The notes under the pieces: generated by a model | The model's input: the letters and a program-made list of their open reading frames with translations, nothing else | What the model was told of the DNA's origin: nothing | The model's database searches: none | Part shown: piece after piece, positions 23,554-31,790 of the stretch | Layout of the letters: every line of letters starts with the position of its first letter | Numbering within the stretch: position 1 is the stretch's first letter | Assembly: GCF_900142075.1 (NCBI RefSeq) | Contig: NZ_FQZO01000005.1 | Location: 248,001 to 312,000, forward strand | Length of the DNA stretch: 64,000 nt | Direction of reading: 5' to 3' | Source: Clostridium amylolyticum | GTDB lineage: Bacteria > Bacillota > Clostridia > Clostridiales > Clostridiaceae | Program-made: the position numbers and the translations under genes

Positions 23554-24522
23554 TTATATAGATATATTTAAATCAACAATTTTTGATTTAAGCGCATTAA
23601 CTGAACCATCATCCAAATTATAAATAAATTTTATTATATCCTTGTGTTCTGAATTTATTTCTTCTATATCTTTATACCTACCTGGTGAAACTAATATTAC
23701 ATCACTTTCTTTCATAACTCTCTTTATTTCATCTTTAACAAAACTATTAGTATATTCAATGTTAATATTTCCAAGTCCAGCCTCTTCCAAAGCCTGTTGA
23801 ATCTTAAACATGAATTCTTCTGATATGCAAAATAATCCAAACCTTGTACCTTCAGGGTAGCGAGCAATTTTTACTATGGTGCCTAAATCAGCATTGATAG
23901 CAACGCCTAATATCTCTTTCTTATAAATTGCAGTAAGTCTGGATACTTCACGAACATGGTTAAAAGTGGATACTATTATCTGGCTATTTTCCAGTGCCTT
24001 TTTAGTTTTACTATCCATGCTTTTCAAATCATTTAAGGTAACAGGCACTACATTCATGTTGGTAGAATCACTTAATTGTTTGCTGAACATCCTGGATTGT
24101 TCCACATTACACTCTACATATACAGCAGTAGTACGATTCATCTTTTCAACTTTTTCTATAATATGCTTGTCTACTAATTTTAGAAACTCCTTACTATCCA
24201 TTCCACTCTCTATGGCTTCTTCAAAGGCAAGGTCTAAAAATTTATATATCTTATCTTTTACATCCTTTGCCTTCCATACTCTATTGTGCTCAGCCACAAA
24301 AGTACCTTTTCCTTGAAACGATTTCAGAACTCCCTCTATTTCAAGTTCTTTATAAGCTGAACTCACTGTATTTCTGCTTACCTTTAGAGTTTCTGATAAT
24401 TCTCTTTCCGTAGGCATTTTAGATCCTACTTTTAAGCTTCCTTCAATTATTAAATCCATTATTTGCTTTTTTACCTGTATATAGAGAGGAACTCCACTCT
24501 TTTTATTCAAAGTTATTTCCAA
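23554..24522 (-). CDS. GntR-family regulator of the methylaspartate operon
   Basis: A 322-residue regulator with an N-terminal GntR winged helix (residues 1-75: VPLYIQVKKQIMDLI, LKVGSKMPTERELSETLKVSRNTVSSAYKELE, GKGTFVAE). A linker helix and a C-terminal effector region of about 220 residues follow. The effector region shows two alpha/beta subdomains (TAVYVECNVEQSRMF, QIIVSTFNHVREVSRL, DVILVSPGRY) reminiscent of periplasmic-binding folds rather than the FadR or UTRA domains. It starts with TTG, with GGAGG 9 bases upstream. As the first gene of the operon it probably controls its own transcription in response to glutamate, a pathway acid or B12; the ligand is unknown. Confidence 0.88.
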   Translation of the reverse strand: MEITLNKKSGVPLYIQVKKQIMDLIIEGSLKVGSKMPTERELSETLKVSRNTVSSAYKELEIEGVLKSFQGKGTFVAEHNRVWKAKDVKDKIYKFLDLAFEEAIESGMDSKEFLKLVDKHIIEKVEKMNRTTAVYVECNVEQSRMFSKQLSDSTNMNVVPVTLNDLKSMDSKTKKALENSQIIVSTFNHVREVSRLTAIYKKEILGVAINADLGTIVKIARYPEGTRFGLFCISEEFMFKIQQALEEAGLGNINIEYTNSFVKDEIKRVMKESDVILVSPGRYKDIEEINSEHKDIIKFIYNLDDGSVNALKSKIVDLNISI

Positions 24523-24542
24523 AGCTGGTATCCTCCTTTAAA

Positions 24543-24562
24543 TGGATTAATGGATTAGTCCA
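24543..24562 (-). promoter_or_regulatory. Possible operator of the GntR regulator
   Basis: TGGATTAATGGATTAGTCCA contains the inverted repeat TGGATTAGTCCA plus an extra TGGATTAA half-site. It begins about 5 bases downstream of the predicted transcription start, where a bound repressor would block the operon. Confidence 0.45.
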
Positions 24563-24573
24563 TTTCCGATTTA

Positions 24574-24602
24574 ATATTAGCATACCAATGTGGTCCTTTC
24601 AA
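24574..24602 (-). promoter_or_regulatory. Promoter of the methylaspartate operon
   Basis: On the minus strand -35 TTGAAA (24602-24597), a 17-base spacer, and -10 TAATAT (24579-24574). An ACCACATTGGT dyad lies within the spacer and could bind a regulator. Confidence 0.65.
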
Positions 24603-24684
24603 CATATTTTAATAAATTTTTAACGATTTCTTAATAACGTAGGTTTTTATAAATATTCTTTGCATAATTACATAAAAAGTTGAT

Positions 24685-24690
24685 TATAAT
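24685..24690 (+). promoter_or_regulatory. -10 box of the DUF3048 gene
   Basis: TATAAT at 24685-24690 follows TTGCAT at 24660 with a long 19-base spacer. Transcription from it would start near 24697, downstream of an ATG at 24680, which supports the later GTG start at 24725. Confidence 0.5.
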
Positions 24691-24724
24691 TTATAAAATG
24701 AAAATGGTTGAAAGGAAGATATTT

Positions 24725-25531
24725 GTGCAATTTAAAAAAAACCATGAAGAAGCATTTAATTATGTAATATATTTTTTATTAACTATTTTTATAATTCTAT
24801 GTTTATATACTTCTTATAAATATATAAGTTATAAAAGATATTATAGAGTTCCTCAGGGAAATGTAATAGATGTATCTCCCCTTACAGGAGAAAAAATACA
24901 ACCAGTTCTTAATAATACTCCAGCTAATGAAGTTATATATTCTGAAATTCAAAACATAGAAGAACTTCATTACTTGAGTACAGCAGACATCATTTATGAG
25001 TCTTACAATGAAGATTTTCAGCTTCCGGTATATAAAGCCATCTTTTTTGGCAATAGACCCTTAAAAACAGATAATATAAAATCTATAACTAATGTTCCAT
25101 TAAACGCCTTAGCAGAATTTAGCTTTACCCCTTCACCATCATCCTTGCCTAAATGCTATGATAAAAATGCTGAACTAATCTTCTTAGAATTCAATACCAA
25201 GGATTCCTCATCTTTTGTTTTTGAAGAAGGTAAGTACTTTCATATGAGGGATAAAGTAAAGGACATAGATAGAATATCAAATAAACCTCTCTCAGTTTCA
25301 AATGTTATAATACAATATGTAAAAGAAGAGGATGGTAGCCAAATTAACAAAACTCTCTCCTCTGGTAATGCCATAATATGCTCAGGTGGTAAGTTTACTA
25401 AAGCAACTTGGAGTAATAATGGAGATAATCCTACAAAACTTTTAGATTCATCTGGAGAGAATATTAAATTAGTAAATGGTCAAAGCTGGTGGATAACGGT
25501 AAAAGAAGGTACTGCGGTTATTATTAACTAA
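24725..25531 (+). CDS. DUF3048 (YerB-like) membrane-anchored protein
   Basis: A 268-residue protein starting at GTG, with AAAGGAAG 7 bases upstream. One membrane helix (about residues 14-33) anchors an outside domain. The domain has the DUF3048 features SPLTGEKIQPVLNN, the STADIIYESYNEDF core and VYKAIFFGNR. The C-terminal part, TKATWSNNGDNPTKLLDSSG and LVNGQSWWITVKEG, matches the second DUF3048 domain. YerB-type proteins are cell-surface proteins of unknown function. It is divergent from the GntR regulator and shares a bidirectional terminator with cwlD. Confidence 0.82.
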   Translation: MQFKKNHEEAFNYVIYFLLTIFIILCLYTSYKYISYKRYYRVPQGNVIDVSPLTGEKIQPVLNNTPANEVIYSEIQNIEELHYLSTADIIYESYNEDFQLPVYKAIFFGNRPLKTDNIKSITNVPLNALAEFSFTPSPSSLPKCYDKNAELIFLEFNTKDSSSFVFEEGKYFHMRDKVKDIDRISNKPLSVSNVIIQYVKEEDGSQINKTLSSGNAIICSGGKFTKATWSNNGDNPTKLLDSSGENIKLVNGQSWWITVKEGTAVIIN

Positions 25532-25533
25532 AA

Positions 25534-25576
25534 ATTAAGCAGCCACTTTAAATTTAAGCTTTAAAGCGGCTGCTTA
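25534..25576. terminator. Bidirectional terminator between the DUF3048 gene and cwlD
   Basis: TTAAGCAGCC and its complement GGCTGCTTAA bracket an inner CTTTAAA/TTTAAAG pair. T-rich tails follow on both strands. Confidence 0.8.
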
Positions 25577-25596
25577 ATTTTATTCCCCTGGAAATA

Positions 25597-26328
25597 TTAT
25601 TGTTCTACAGAATTCCCCTTACCTATTTCTTCATAATATTTCTTTACTCCTTCAGCAATGGCTAATGCTATCTTTTCTTGATATGCTTCATCCTTTAATT
25701 TCTTCTCTTCTTCTAGGTTAGTCAAAAAACCACATTCCACTAATACTGAAGGGGCTTCATACCCATCCCTTAGTATCCTATAATGATCCAAGGCTGGTTT
25801 TTCAATTCTCTTATTACTAGGGTCTACCATTTCAATAAGGCATTTTTGAATTTTACCTGCTAGAATCTTGCTTTCTTCATACTTTGAATACCAAACTTGA
25901 GCACCGTATACCTTACTTTGTGGAAAAGTATTTTGATGAATACTTATAAACATATCACAATTAACTTCCTTTTTTTTATTACATCTGTTAGTTAAATCTT
26001 CCACCTTCTTGCTGGAAGGTTTTTTAATTATACTATTTAAGCTTTCATCCTCTTCTCTTGTCATATAGACTTTATATCCCTTATCTTCCAGTTGTTTTTT
26101 TAACTTTATTGCTATGGAAAGGTTAACATCCTTCTCTATAGTCCCACTTTTTGATACTGCTCCTCCATCATAACCTCCATGTCCAGGGTCTATAAGGATT
26201 ATCTTAGCTTTATTCTCTTCTTCATATAAAAGGTTAAGTGCCTTTGTATTTGCTATATTACTCCCCATAATTATGGCAGTGATTAAAAGTACCTTATACA
26301 TTATATGTTTAGAAAATCTATTTTTCAT
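25597..26328 (-). CDS. cwlD: N-acetylmuramoyl-L-alanine amidase CwlD
   Basis: A 243-residue Amidase_3 enzyme with an N-terminal signal/anchor (residues 9-30). The zinc-ligand motifs are IDPGHGGYDGGA (His), EKDVNL (Glu) and ISIHQN (His), and the catalytic Glu is in VLVECGFLTN. CwlD removes peptides from spore peptidoglycan so that muramic-delta-lactam can form in the cortex. In B. subtilis cwlD also lies near rpsI, supporting the call. ATG at 26328 has GGAGG upstream; an in-frame ATG 48 bases earlier lacks one. Confidence 0.88.
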   Translation of the reverse strand: MKNRFSKHIMYKVLLITAIIMGSNIANTKALNLLYEEENKAKIILIDPGHGGYDGGAVSKSGTIEKDVNLSIAIKLKKQLEDKGYKVYMTREEDESLNSIIKKPSSKKVEDLTNRCNKKKEVNCDMFISIHQNTFPQSKVYGAQVWYSKYEESKILAGKIQKCLIEMVDPSNKRIEKPALDHYRILRDGYEAPSVLVECGFLTNLEEEKKLKDEAYQEKIALAIAEGVKKYYEEIGKGNSVEQ

Positions 26329-26425
26329 TATTATCCTCCTTTGCAAATATACAATTATTATGTGTTTACAGGGCAATTTTATAATAAGATTATTTTGCCA
26401 TCTGAAGTAATTACCAAACTTTATA

Positions 26426-26463
26426 TATAAAAATAGAGCTCTAGGTTAATTCCTATGAGCTCT
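26426..26463 (-). terminator. Terminator of the Na/Pi cotransporter gene
   Basis: AGAGCTC arms (26435-26441, 26457-26463) with an inner TAGG/CCTA pair; on the minus strand ATTTTTATATA follows. Confidence 0.75.
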
Positions 26464-26477
26464 TAAACTTTTTCACA

Positions 26478-28112
26478 TTATTCACCAATATTATTATTTA
26501 AAACACTTTCTGCAATATTTACAGAGTGGTCTCCAATTCTTTCTAGGTTGCTTATTACATCGATATAAAGGGCTCCAGAATAAGCATTGCACTTTCCTTC
26601 ATTAAGTCTTCTTATATGAGAATCTCTATACTCTTTTTGACAATCATCAATTTTCTGCTCTATGTCGTTAACTGCTTGAGCCTTTAAAGTATCTCTATTA
26701 GCATAGCTCTCTATGGCCATTTCTAATGCATTTAAAGTATAATTATACATATTTGTCAACTCTTCCAAAGCATCGCCTGAATAATCAAGTCTTCTGTTTA
26801 TCTTTTCTAAAGTAAGATCTGCAATATTTTCTGCATGGTCTCCTATACGCTCTATGTCGTTTACCACATGATAAGTTGATTGCACTATGCTATGCTCTTT
26901 ATCTGAAAGATCAGTCTTTGAAAGCCTTACTAAAAAATCGGTTATGCTTTCTTCTAAAACATTAATGAGCTTTTCATTGGTATAAACTTTTTTAACCAAA
27001 TCCTCATTATTAGTGTGAAAAGCTTCTATAGAAATCTGAAGATTTTCCTTGGCTTTAGTTGCCATTCTAATAGTTTCTTTGATTACTTGTCCTGCTGCGA
27101 TTATTGGTGTTTCTAATAATCTTTCATCTAAGTACTTGGGTCCAATCTTTTCTATTTCATCTTCCCCTGGAATTATCTTATTTACTAACAATATCAAGTA
27201 CTTTATTAAAGGAACCATAATCAATGTATTGCTTATATTAAATATTGTATGTGCATTAGCTATCTGTCTTGGAACACTATCTGGGCTTATGGTTTGAACT
27301 ATATGTACTAAAATATCCATAAAAGGTATGAATATAAGGGTTCCAAAAATATTAAAGGCTAAATGAATAAATGCTGCCTTATGAGCTGTTTTAGAAGTTC
27401 CTATAGATGCAAGCAATGCAGTTACACAAGTTCCAATATTACATCCAAATATTATTGGAAGAGCTACATTCATTCCTACAACTCCAGTACCTGCAAGAGC
27501 AATTAATATACCTGTAGTTGCTGATGAACTCTGAACTACTGCTGTTAAGGCTAATCCTGCCAAGATGCCAAGATATCTGTTGTCACCTATAGCTAATATA
27601 ATTTCTGTAAATTGAGAGGATTTCGATATAGGTTTTAAGGCATCACCCATTATCCCCATACCCATAAATAGAATACCAAAACCTAAGATAATACTTCCTA
27701 CATCTTTTCTTCTCTTATTTTTAGCAAATAATACAATGGCTGTTCCAATACCAACAGCTATGGGAGCTATTGCATCTAGCTTAAATGCCACTAATTGCGC
27801 TGTAATAGTTGTACCAATATTGGCTCCCATTATTATACCAGCAGCTTGATAAAGATTCATAAGACCTGCATTAACAAATCCAACTACCATTACTGTAGTG
27901 GCACTACTGCTTTGTATAACCATAGTAACAAGGGTACCAACTAAAACTGCAGATATTGGGTTTGATGTAACTTTTTCAAGGATATTTTTAAGCGTATCCC
28001 CTGCTGCATTTTCAAGCCCATCACCCATTAGTTTCATTCCATAAAGGAATAATCCTAATCCACCTATTAAACCAATTATAGTAGTAGCTACATTAAAATT
28101 GCTTGCATCCAA
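26478..28112 (-). CDS. Na/Pi cotransporter family protein with PhoU-like domain
   Basis: A membrane protein of about 544 residues. Its N-terminal two-thirds hold two inverted Na/Pi cotransporter repeats, each with the QSSSATT signature (VTMVIQSSSATTVMVVG and TAVVQSSSATTGIL). The C-terminal part (about residues 330-540) is a PhoU-like helical domain with two repeats, each ending in ERIGDHAENIA or ERIGDHSVNIA. It likely imports phosphate with sodium. TTG at 28112 is chosen because GGAGG is 8 bases before it; ATG at 28127 or 28160 would add 5 or 16 residues but has poorer sites. A Pho-box-like repeat lies upstream. Confidence 0.9.
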   Translation of the reverse strand: MDASNFNVATTIIGLIGGLGLFLYGMKLMGDGLENAAGDTLKNILEKVTSNPISAVLVGTLVTMVIQSSSATTVMVVGFVNAGLMNLYQAAGIIMGANIGTTITAQLVAFKLDAIAPIAVGIGTAIVLFAKNKRRKDVGSIILGFGILFMGMGIMGDALKPISKSSQFTEIILAIGDNRYLGILAGLALTAVVQSSSATTGILIALAGTGVVGMNVALPIIFGCNIGTCVTALLASIGTSKTAHKAAFIHLAFNIFGTLIFIPFMDILVHIVQTISPDSVPRQIANAHTIFNISNTLIMVPLIKYLILLVNKIIPGEDEIEKIGPKYLDERLLETPIIAAGQVIKETIRMATKAKENLQISIEAFHTNNEDLVKKVYTNEKLINVLEESITDFLVRLSKTDLSDKEHSIVQSTYHVVNDIERIGDHAENIADLTLEKINRRLDYSGDALEELTNMYNYTLNALEMAIESYANRDTLKAQAVNDIEQKIDDCQKEYRDSHIRRLNEGKCNAYSGALYIDVISNLERIGDHSVNIAESVLNNNIGE

Positions 28113-28191
28113 ATTGAATACCTCCATATTTAAGTTTTTCTCCAATATAAAATAATACACGAAAACTTAACATTTGTTAATATGATATTTA

Positions 28192-28211
28192 TATTCTTAA
28201 CCTAATCTTAA
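28192..28211 (-). promoter_or_regulatory. Pho-box-like direct repeat upstream of the Na/Pi cotransporter
   Basis: On the minus strand TTAAGATTAGG is followed 11 bases on by TTAAGAATA. Clostridial PhoP sites are described as TTAACA-type 11-bp direct repeats, so this fits a phosphate-regulated promoter, but the match is modest and the -10 (TATCAT nearby) is offset. Confidence 0.35.
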
Positions 28212-28321
28212 TATTGAAGGAATTTTTTACCTTATGTTTTATCTCATATTTTATCTTCTATTTTACATTTATCTTGTTATTAATTCAATGTAAATAATTT
28301 CTTTGGAAAATTTACATTATA

Positions 28322-28360
28322 ATTAAAACAAAGGAGAAGTTGCATTGCAACTTCTCCTTT
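28322..28360 (-). terminator. Terminator of rplM-rpsI
   Basis: Perfect 14-bp stem (AAAGGAGAAGTTGC, 28330-28343 with 28347-28360) and a 3-base loop; GTTTTAATT follows on the minus strand. Confidence 0.85.
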
Positions 28361-28376
28361 GACATTTTTGTAAATA

Positions 28377-28769
28377 TTATCTCTTTGAGAATTGTGGAGA
28401 TCTTCTTGCTTTTTTAAGACCGTATTTCTTTCTTTCTTTCATTCTTGGGTCTCTTGTTAAAAAGCCTGCTTTTTTAAGTTCTGGTCTTAAGCTTTCATCA
28501 GCTTTTAATAAAGCTCTTGAAATACCATGTCTTATTGCGCCTGCTTGACCTGTAAATCCACCACCGTTTACATTAACTATAACATCAAACTTTTCTTTAG
28601 TTGAAGTTAATGTTAATGGTTGATTTACTATAACTCTTAGAGTTTCTAAACCAAAATAAGTTTCTATGTCTCTCTTATTTATGGTAACTTTACCTTCACC
28701 TGGTACAAGTCTTACTCTAGCAATAGATTTTTTTCTTCTTCCTGTTCCAAAATACTGAACTTTAGCCAT
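28377..28769 (-). CDS. rpsI: Ribosomal protein S9
   Basis: A 130-residue 30S head protein. The N-terminal QYFGTGRRKKSIARVRL, the central NGGGFTGQAGAIRHGISRALL and the C-terminal tail KKARRSPQFSKR, which reaches the P-site tRNA, are diagnostic. It is co-transcribed with rplM (25 bases apart) and followed by a strong terminator. GGAGG precedes the start. Confidence 0.98.
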   Translation of the reverse strand: MAKVQYFGTGRRKKSIARVRLVPGEGKVTINKRDIETYFGLETLRVIVNQPLTLTSTKEKFDVIVNVNGGGFTGQAGAIRHGISRALLKADESLRPELKKAGFLTRDPRMKERKKYGLKKARRSPQFSKR

Positions 28770-28794
28770 TTCTATTCCTCCTCCCAGCTACTTT

Positions 28795-29229
28795 CTAGTA
28801 CCTTAACTCAAGTACTTCTGGTTTTTGAGCTGCATGCTCGTGTTCTGAGCCTCTATAAACCTTTAATTTTTTAAGCATTTGTCTTCCTAACACACCGTCT
28901 GGAAGCATTCTTCTAACTGCTTCTTGGAATGCAAATTCAGGTTTCTTTTCCATAACTTCTCTGTAAGGAGTTTCTTTTAATCCACCTGGATAAAGACTGT
29001 GATGTCTTAACATCTTTTGATCTAATTTCTTTCCAGTTAAAACAACTTTTTCAGCGTTAATTATTATTACAAAATCTCCGCAATCAACATTTGGTGTAAA
29101 TGTTGGTTTGTTTTTTCCTCTTAATATTGTTGCAACTTGACTGGCAACTCTACCTAGTGGTTTACCAGCTGCATCAATTACATACCATTTTCTTTCAACT
29201 TCTTGTGGTTTTGCAATGTATGATTTCAT
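28795..29229 (-). CDS. rplM: Ribosomal protein L13
   Basis: A 144-residue 50S assembly protein. The start is set at the ATG of MKSYIAKP, 10 bases after a GGGAGGG site, giving the usual family length; an upstream ATG would add 12 unrelated residues. Signature sequences are WYVIDAAGKPLGRVASQVA, LRHHSLYPGGLK and MLPDGVLGRQMLKKLKVY. It is preceded by its own promoter and a hairpin leader that probably serves feedback control. Confidence 0.98.
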   Translation of the reverse strand: MKSYIAKPQEVERKWYVIDAAGKPLGRVASQVATILRGKNKPTFTPNVDCGDFVIIINAEKVVLTGKKLDQKMLRHHSLYPGGLKETPYREVMEKKPEFAFQEAVRRMLPDGVLGRQMLKKLKVYRGSEHEHAAQKPEVLELRY

Positions 29230-29244
29230 CTTTTTCCCTCCCTG

Positions 29245-29328
29245 AACATTACATGTGATTAACAATTACATCTTTTATGTCAAGGCTCGGGGCTAGTGAG
29301 CCTTTTACACATTATAGTTCTTGCAAAC
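29245..29328 (-). ncRNA. Probable L13 leader (autoregulatory 5' region)
   Basis: Between the promoter and rplM, the transcript has a stable hairpin AAGGCTC/GAGCCTT (29282-29304) with a 9-base loop. L13 leaders are known upstream of rplM in Firmicutes (Rfam L13_leader). I judge by position and hairpin only; a covariance-model search would decide. Confidence 0.5.
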
Positions 29329-29334
29329 ATAATT

Positions 29335-29363
29335 ATTATAATACACGGATACGGGTGTGTCAA
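29335..29363 (-). promoter_or_regulatory. Promoter of rplM-rpsI
   Basis: On the minus strand consensus -35 TTGACA (29363-29358), 17-base spacer, consensus -10 TATAAT (29340-29335). Confidence 0.88.
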
Positions 29364-29376
29364 CATAATTTATGTA

Positions 29377-30111
29377 TTAATAATAAACTTTTTCAAGTAT
29401 TAAACCTTGAGGTGGTACACACTTTCCTGTTTTATTTCTATCTTTAGAATTTATTATATCTTTTATATCTTCAGGTTTAATTTTCCCCGTTCCAACTTCT
29501 ATAAGTGTTCCTACTATTATTCTTACCATATTATATAGAAAACCATCAGCAGAAACATAAATTTCAATAATATTGTCTTTTCTTTCTATATACAGCTCTG
29601 TTATAGTCCTAATACTAGTTTTTACAGAGCTCCCTGTGCTCTTAAAGGCTTCAAAATCTTGTTTTCCAATAAAATATTTACAAGCTTCCTGCATAAGCTG
29701 AATATTTAGGTTAGCTTTTACAAAGTAAGTATAATTTCTTAGCAGTGCTGATCTTTGCTCTTGGTTTAAAATTGTGTACTTATAAGTTTTTCCTTTACAA
29801 GCATATCTAGAATGAAAATTAAGGTCCACCTCTTCAGAAAACTTAACTACGATATCTGAAGGAAGTTTTGTATTCAGTGCATCTTTAAACTTTTCTGGCG
29901 GAATGGTAGAGTTTGTTTTAAAATTAGCAACAAAACCTTTTGCATGAACGCCAGAGTCTGTTCTACTAGACCCTGTAACAGAAATATTCTCCCCAGTAAC
30001 TTTATTTAATGCTTCTTCAATACACTCTTGTATAGTTATTTGACTATTTTGCCTTTGCCATCCAAAATAATTTGTTCCATCATATTCAATGATAATTTTA
30101 ATGTTCTTCAT
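29377..30111 (-). CDS. truA: tRNA pseudouridine(38-40) synthase
   Basis: A 244-residue enzyme that isomerises uridines 38-40 of the tRNA anticodon arm. The catalytic Asp lies in GSSRTDSGVHAKG (about residue 53); IEYDGTNYFGWQRQ at the N-terminus and FLYNMVRIIVGTL near residue 200 are family motifs. It follows ecfT by 12 bases, the same gene order as in Bacillus (ecfT-truA-rplM-rpsI). Confidence 0.96.
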   Translation of the reverse strand: MKNIKIIIEYDGTNYFGWQRQNSQITIQECIEEALNKVTGENISVTGSSRTDSGVHAKGFVANFKTNSTIPPEKFKDALNTKLPSDIVVKFSEEVDLNFHSRYACKGKTYKYTILNQEQRSALLRNYTYFVKANLNIQLMQEACKYFIGKQDFEAFKSTGSSVKTSIRTITELYIERKDNIIEIYVSADGFLYNMVRIIVGTLIEVGTGKIKPEDIKDIINSKDRNKTGKCVPPQGLILEKVYY

Positions 30112-30123
30112 GGCAATTCACTT

Positions 30124-30930
30124 TTATAAAATTCTTACATAAATACTAGCAGCCACTAAAAGTGCAAAAGCAAGATAAGCTATAGCATCTCTATAAGTAA
30201 ACTTTAACTGCTTCATTCTAGTTCTACCTTCTCCACCTCTATAGCATCTAGCTTCCATTGCCATAGCAAGTTCATCTGCCCTTCTGAAAGAACTAATAAA
30301 AAGCGGCACTAAAAGTGGTATCAAACTCTTTGCTTTTTTAACAAGGCCGCCACTTTCAAAGTCAGCCCCTCTAGCTTTTTGAGCTTTCATTATTTTATCA
30401 GTTTCATCCATTAGTGTAGGTATAAATCTCAATGCAATAGTCATCATCATAGCTAGTTCATGAGCTGGCAAGCCTATTTTCTTAAAAGGGTTTAATAGCC
30501 TTTCAATACCATCTGTAAGCTCAATAGGAGATGTAGTCAAGGTTAATATGGATGTACCAATAATTAATAATATCAGCCTAAAAGCCATAAACACAGCAGT
30601 ATTTATACCTTCTCTATATATAGTTATGAACTTCCATTTAAACACCAAGGTGGAAGCAGTTCCAGGTACCATAAATAAATTTAGCACAGCAGTGATCAAT
30701 ATTAATATAAATACACCCTTCACGCCTTTGTATAAATATTTTACTGATAAGCCTGACACAATTACTGTTAAAGCAATAAAAGCTACCACAAAAGCATATC
30801 CAAAAATTTTATCTATTATAAAAAGGTCTATAATGAACAATAGGGAAATTAATATCTTAGTCCTTGGATCCAGCTTATGTACAAAGGATTCCCCTGGTAT
30901 GTATTGACCTATAGTAATATCTTTAATCAT
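30124..30930 (-). CDS. ecfT: ECF transporter transmembrane component
   Basis: A 268-residue membrane protein with about six helices. Two coupling helices carry the AxxRG-type signatures that contact the ATPases (MKAQKARGADFESGG and AMAMEARCYRGGEGRTRM). It links the ATPases EcfA1/A2 with exchangeable substrate-binding S components for vitamins such as riboflavin, folate or cobalamin. Its ATG overlaps the ecfA2 stop by 4 bases. S components are not in the window. Confidence 0.94.
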   Translation of the reverse strand: MIKDITIGQYIPGESFVHKLDPRTKILISLLFIIDLFIIDKIFGYAFVVAFIALTVIVSGLSVKYLYKGVKGVFILILITAVLNLFMVPGTASTLVFKWKFITIYREGINTAVFMAFRLILLIIGTSILTLTTSPIELTDGIERLLNPFKKIGLPAHELAMMMTIALRFIPTLMDETDKIMKAQKARGADFESGGLVKKAKSLIPLLVPLFISSFRRADELAMAMEARCYRGGEGRTRMKQLKFTYRDAIAYLAFALLVAASIYVRIL

Positions 30931-31790
30931 CTCATTGCTCCTTTCTTAAGAAACTTAAGGAGTTCTTTTTTTGCTTGCTCTATAGTAATAATATTTTCCG
31001 AAATATCAAAACCTTTTTCCCTTAAAGCTCTTATAAGGTAAGTCACCTGAGGTACTGCCAATCCTACGCTCTCTAATTCTTCTATGTTTTTAAATACTTC
31101 TGATGGCTTTCCATCTATGATAATTTCTCCATTATTCATAACTATAACCCTCTCAGCAAGCTTTGCAACATCTTCCATGCTATGGGATACTAAAATTATA
31201 GTCATATTATACTCATTATGGAGTTTCTTAATTTGTCCAAGTATTTCATCTCTACCCTTAGGGTCAAGTCCAGCTGTAGGTTCATCAAGAATAAGAACCT
31301 TGGGTTCCATGGCTACTACCCCTGCAATAGCTACTCTTCTCTTTTGACCACCACTTAGCTCGAAAGGTGATTTATCTTTATATAGATCATATTCTAATCC
31401 TACAATATTCATAGCACGCTTTACTCGCTTAGAGATATCTTCTTCTGATAGCCCTAAATTTCTGGGACCAAAGGCAATATCCTTTTCTATGGTTTCTTCA
31501 AAAAGCTGGTACTCAGGATACTGAAATACTAATCCAACTTTTTTTCTTATAGTAGTAAGATTAGCCTTTTTAACAGTAATATCTATATCATCAATTAGTA
31601 TCTTACCGCTGCTTGGTTTTAAGAGTCCATTTAAATGTTGAATTAATGTGGATTTTCCTGATCCGGTATGTCCTATAAGAGCTGTAAATTCTCCTTCTTT
31701 AAACTCCACTGAAATATTATTTAATGCGGTTTTTTCAAAAGGGGTCTTAGGCATATATATATGAGTTAAGTTTTCTATCTTAATTGACAT
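30927..31790 (-). CDS. ecfA2: ECF transporter ATPase A2
   Basis: A 287-residue ABC ATPase: Walker A GHTGSGKSTL, Q-loop VFQYPEYQLFE, signature LSGGQKRR, Walker B VLILDEPTAGLDP, H-loop SHS. The Q-loop tail (EYQLFEETIEKDIAFGP) is typical of EcfA2. Its start overlaps the ecfA1 stop by 16 bases, so translation is coupled. It forms a heterodimer with EcfA1. Confidence 0.95.
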   Translation of the reverse strand: MSIKIENLTHIYMPKTPFEKTALNNISVEFKEGEFTALIGHTGSGKSTLIQHLNGLLKPSSGKILIDDIDITVKKANLTTIRKKVGLVFQYPEYQLFEETIEKDIAFGPRNLGLSEEDISKRVKRAMNIVGLEYDLYKDKSPFELSGGQKRRVAIAGVVAMEPKVLILDEPTAGLDPKGRDEILGQIKKLHNEYNMTIILVSHSMEDVAKLAERVIVMNNGEIIIDGKPSEVFKNIEELESVGLAVPQVTYLIRALREKGFDISENIITIEQAKKELLKFLKKGAMR

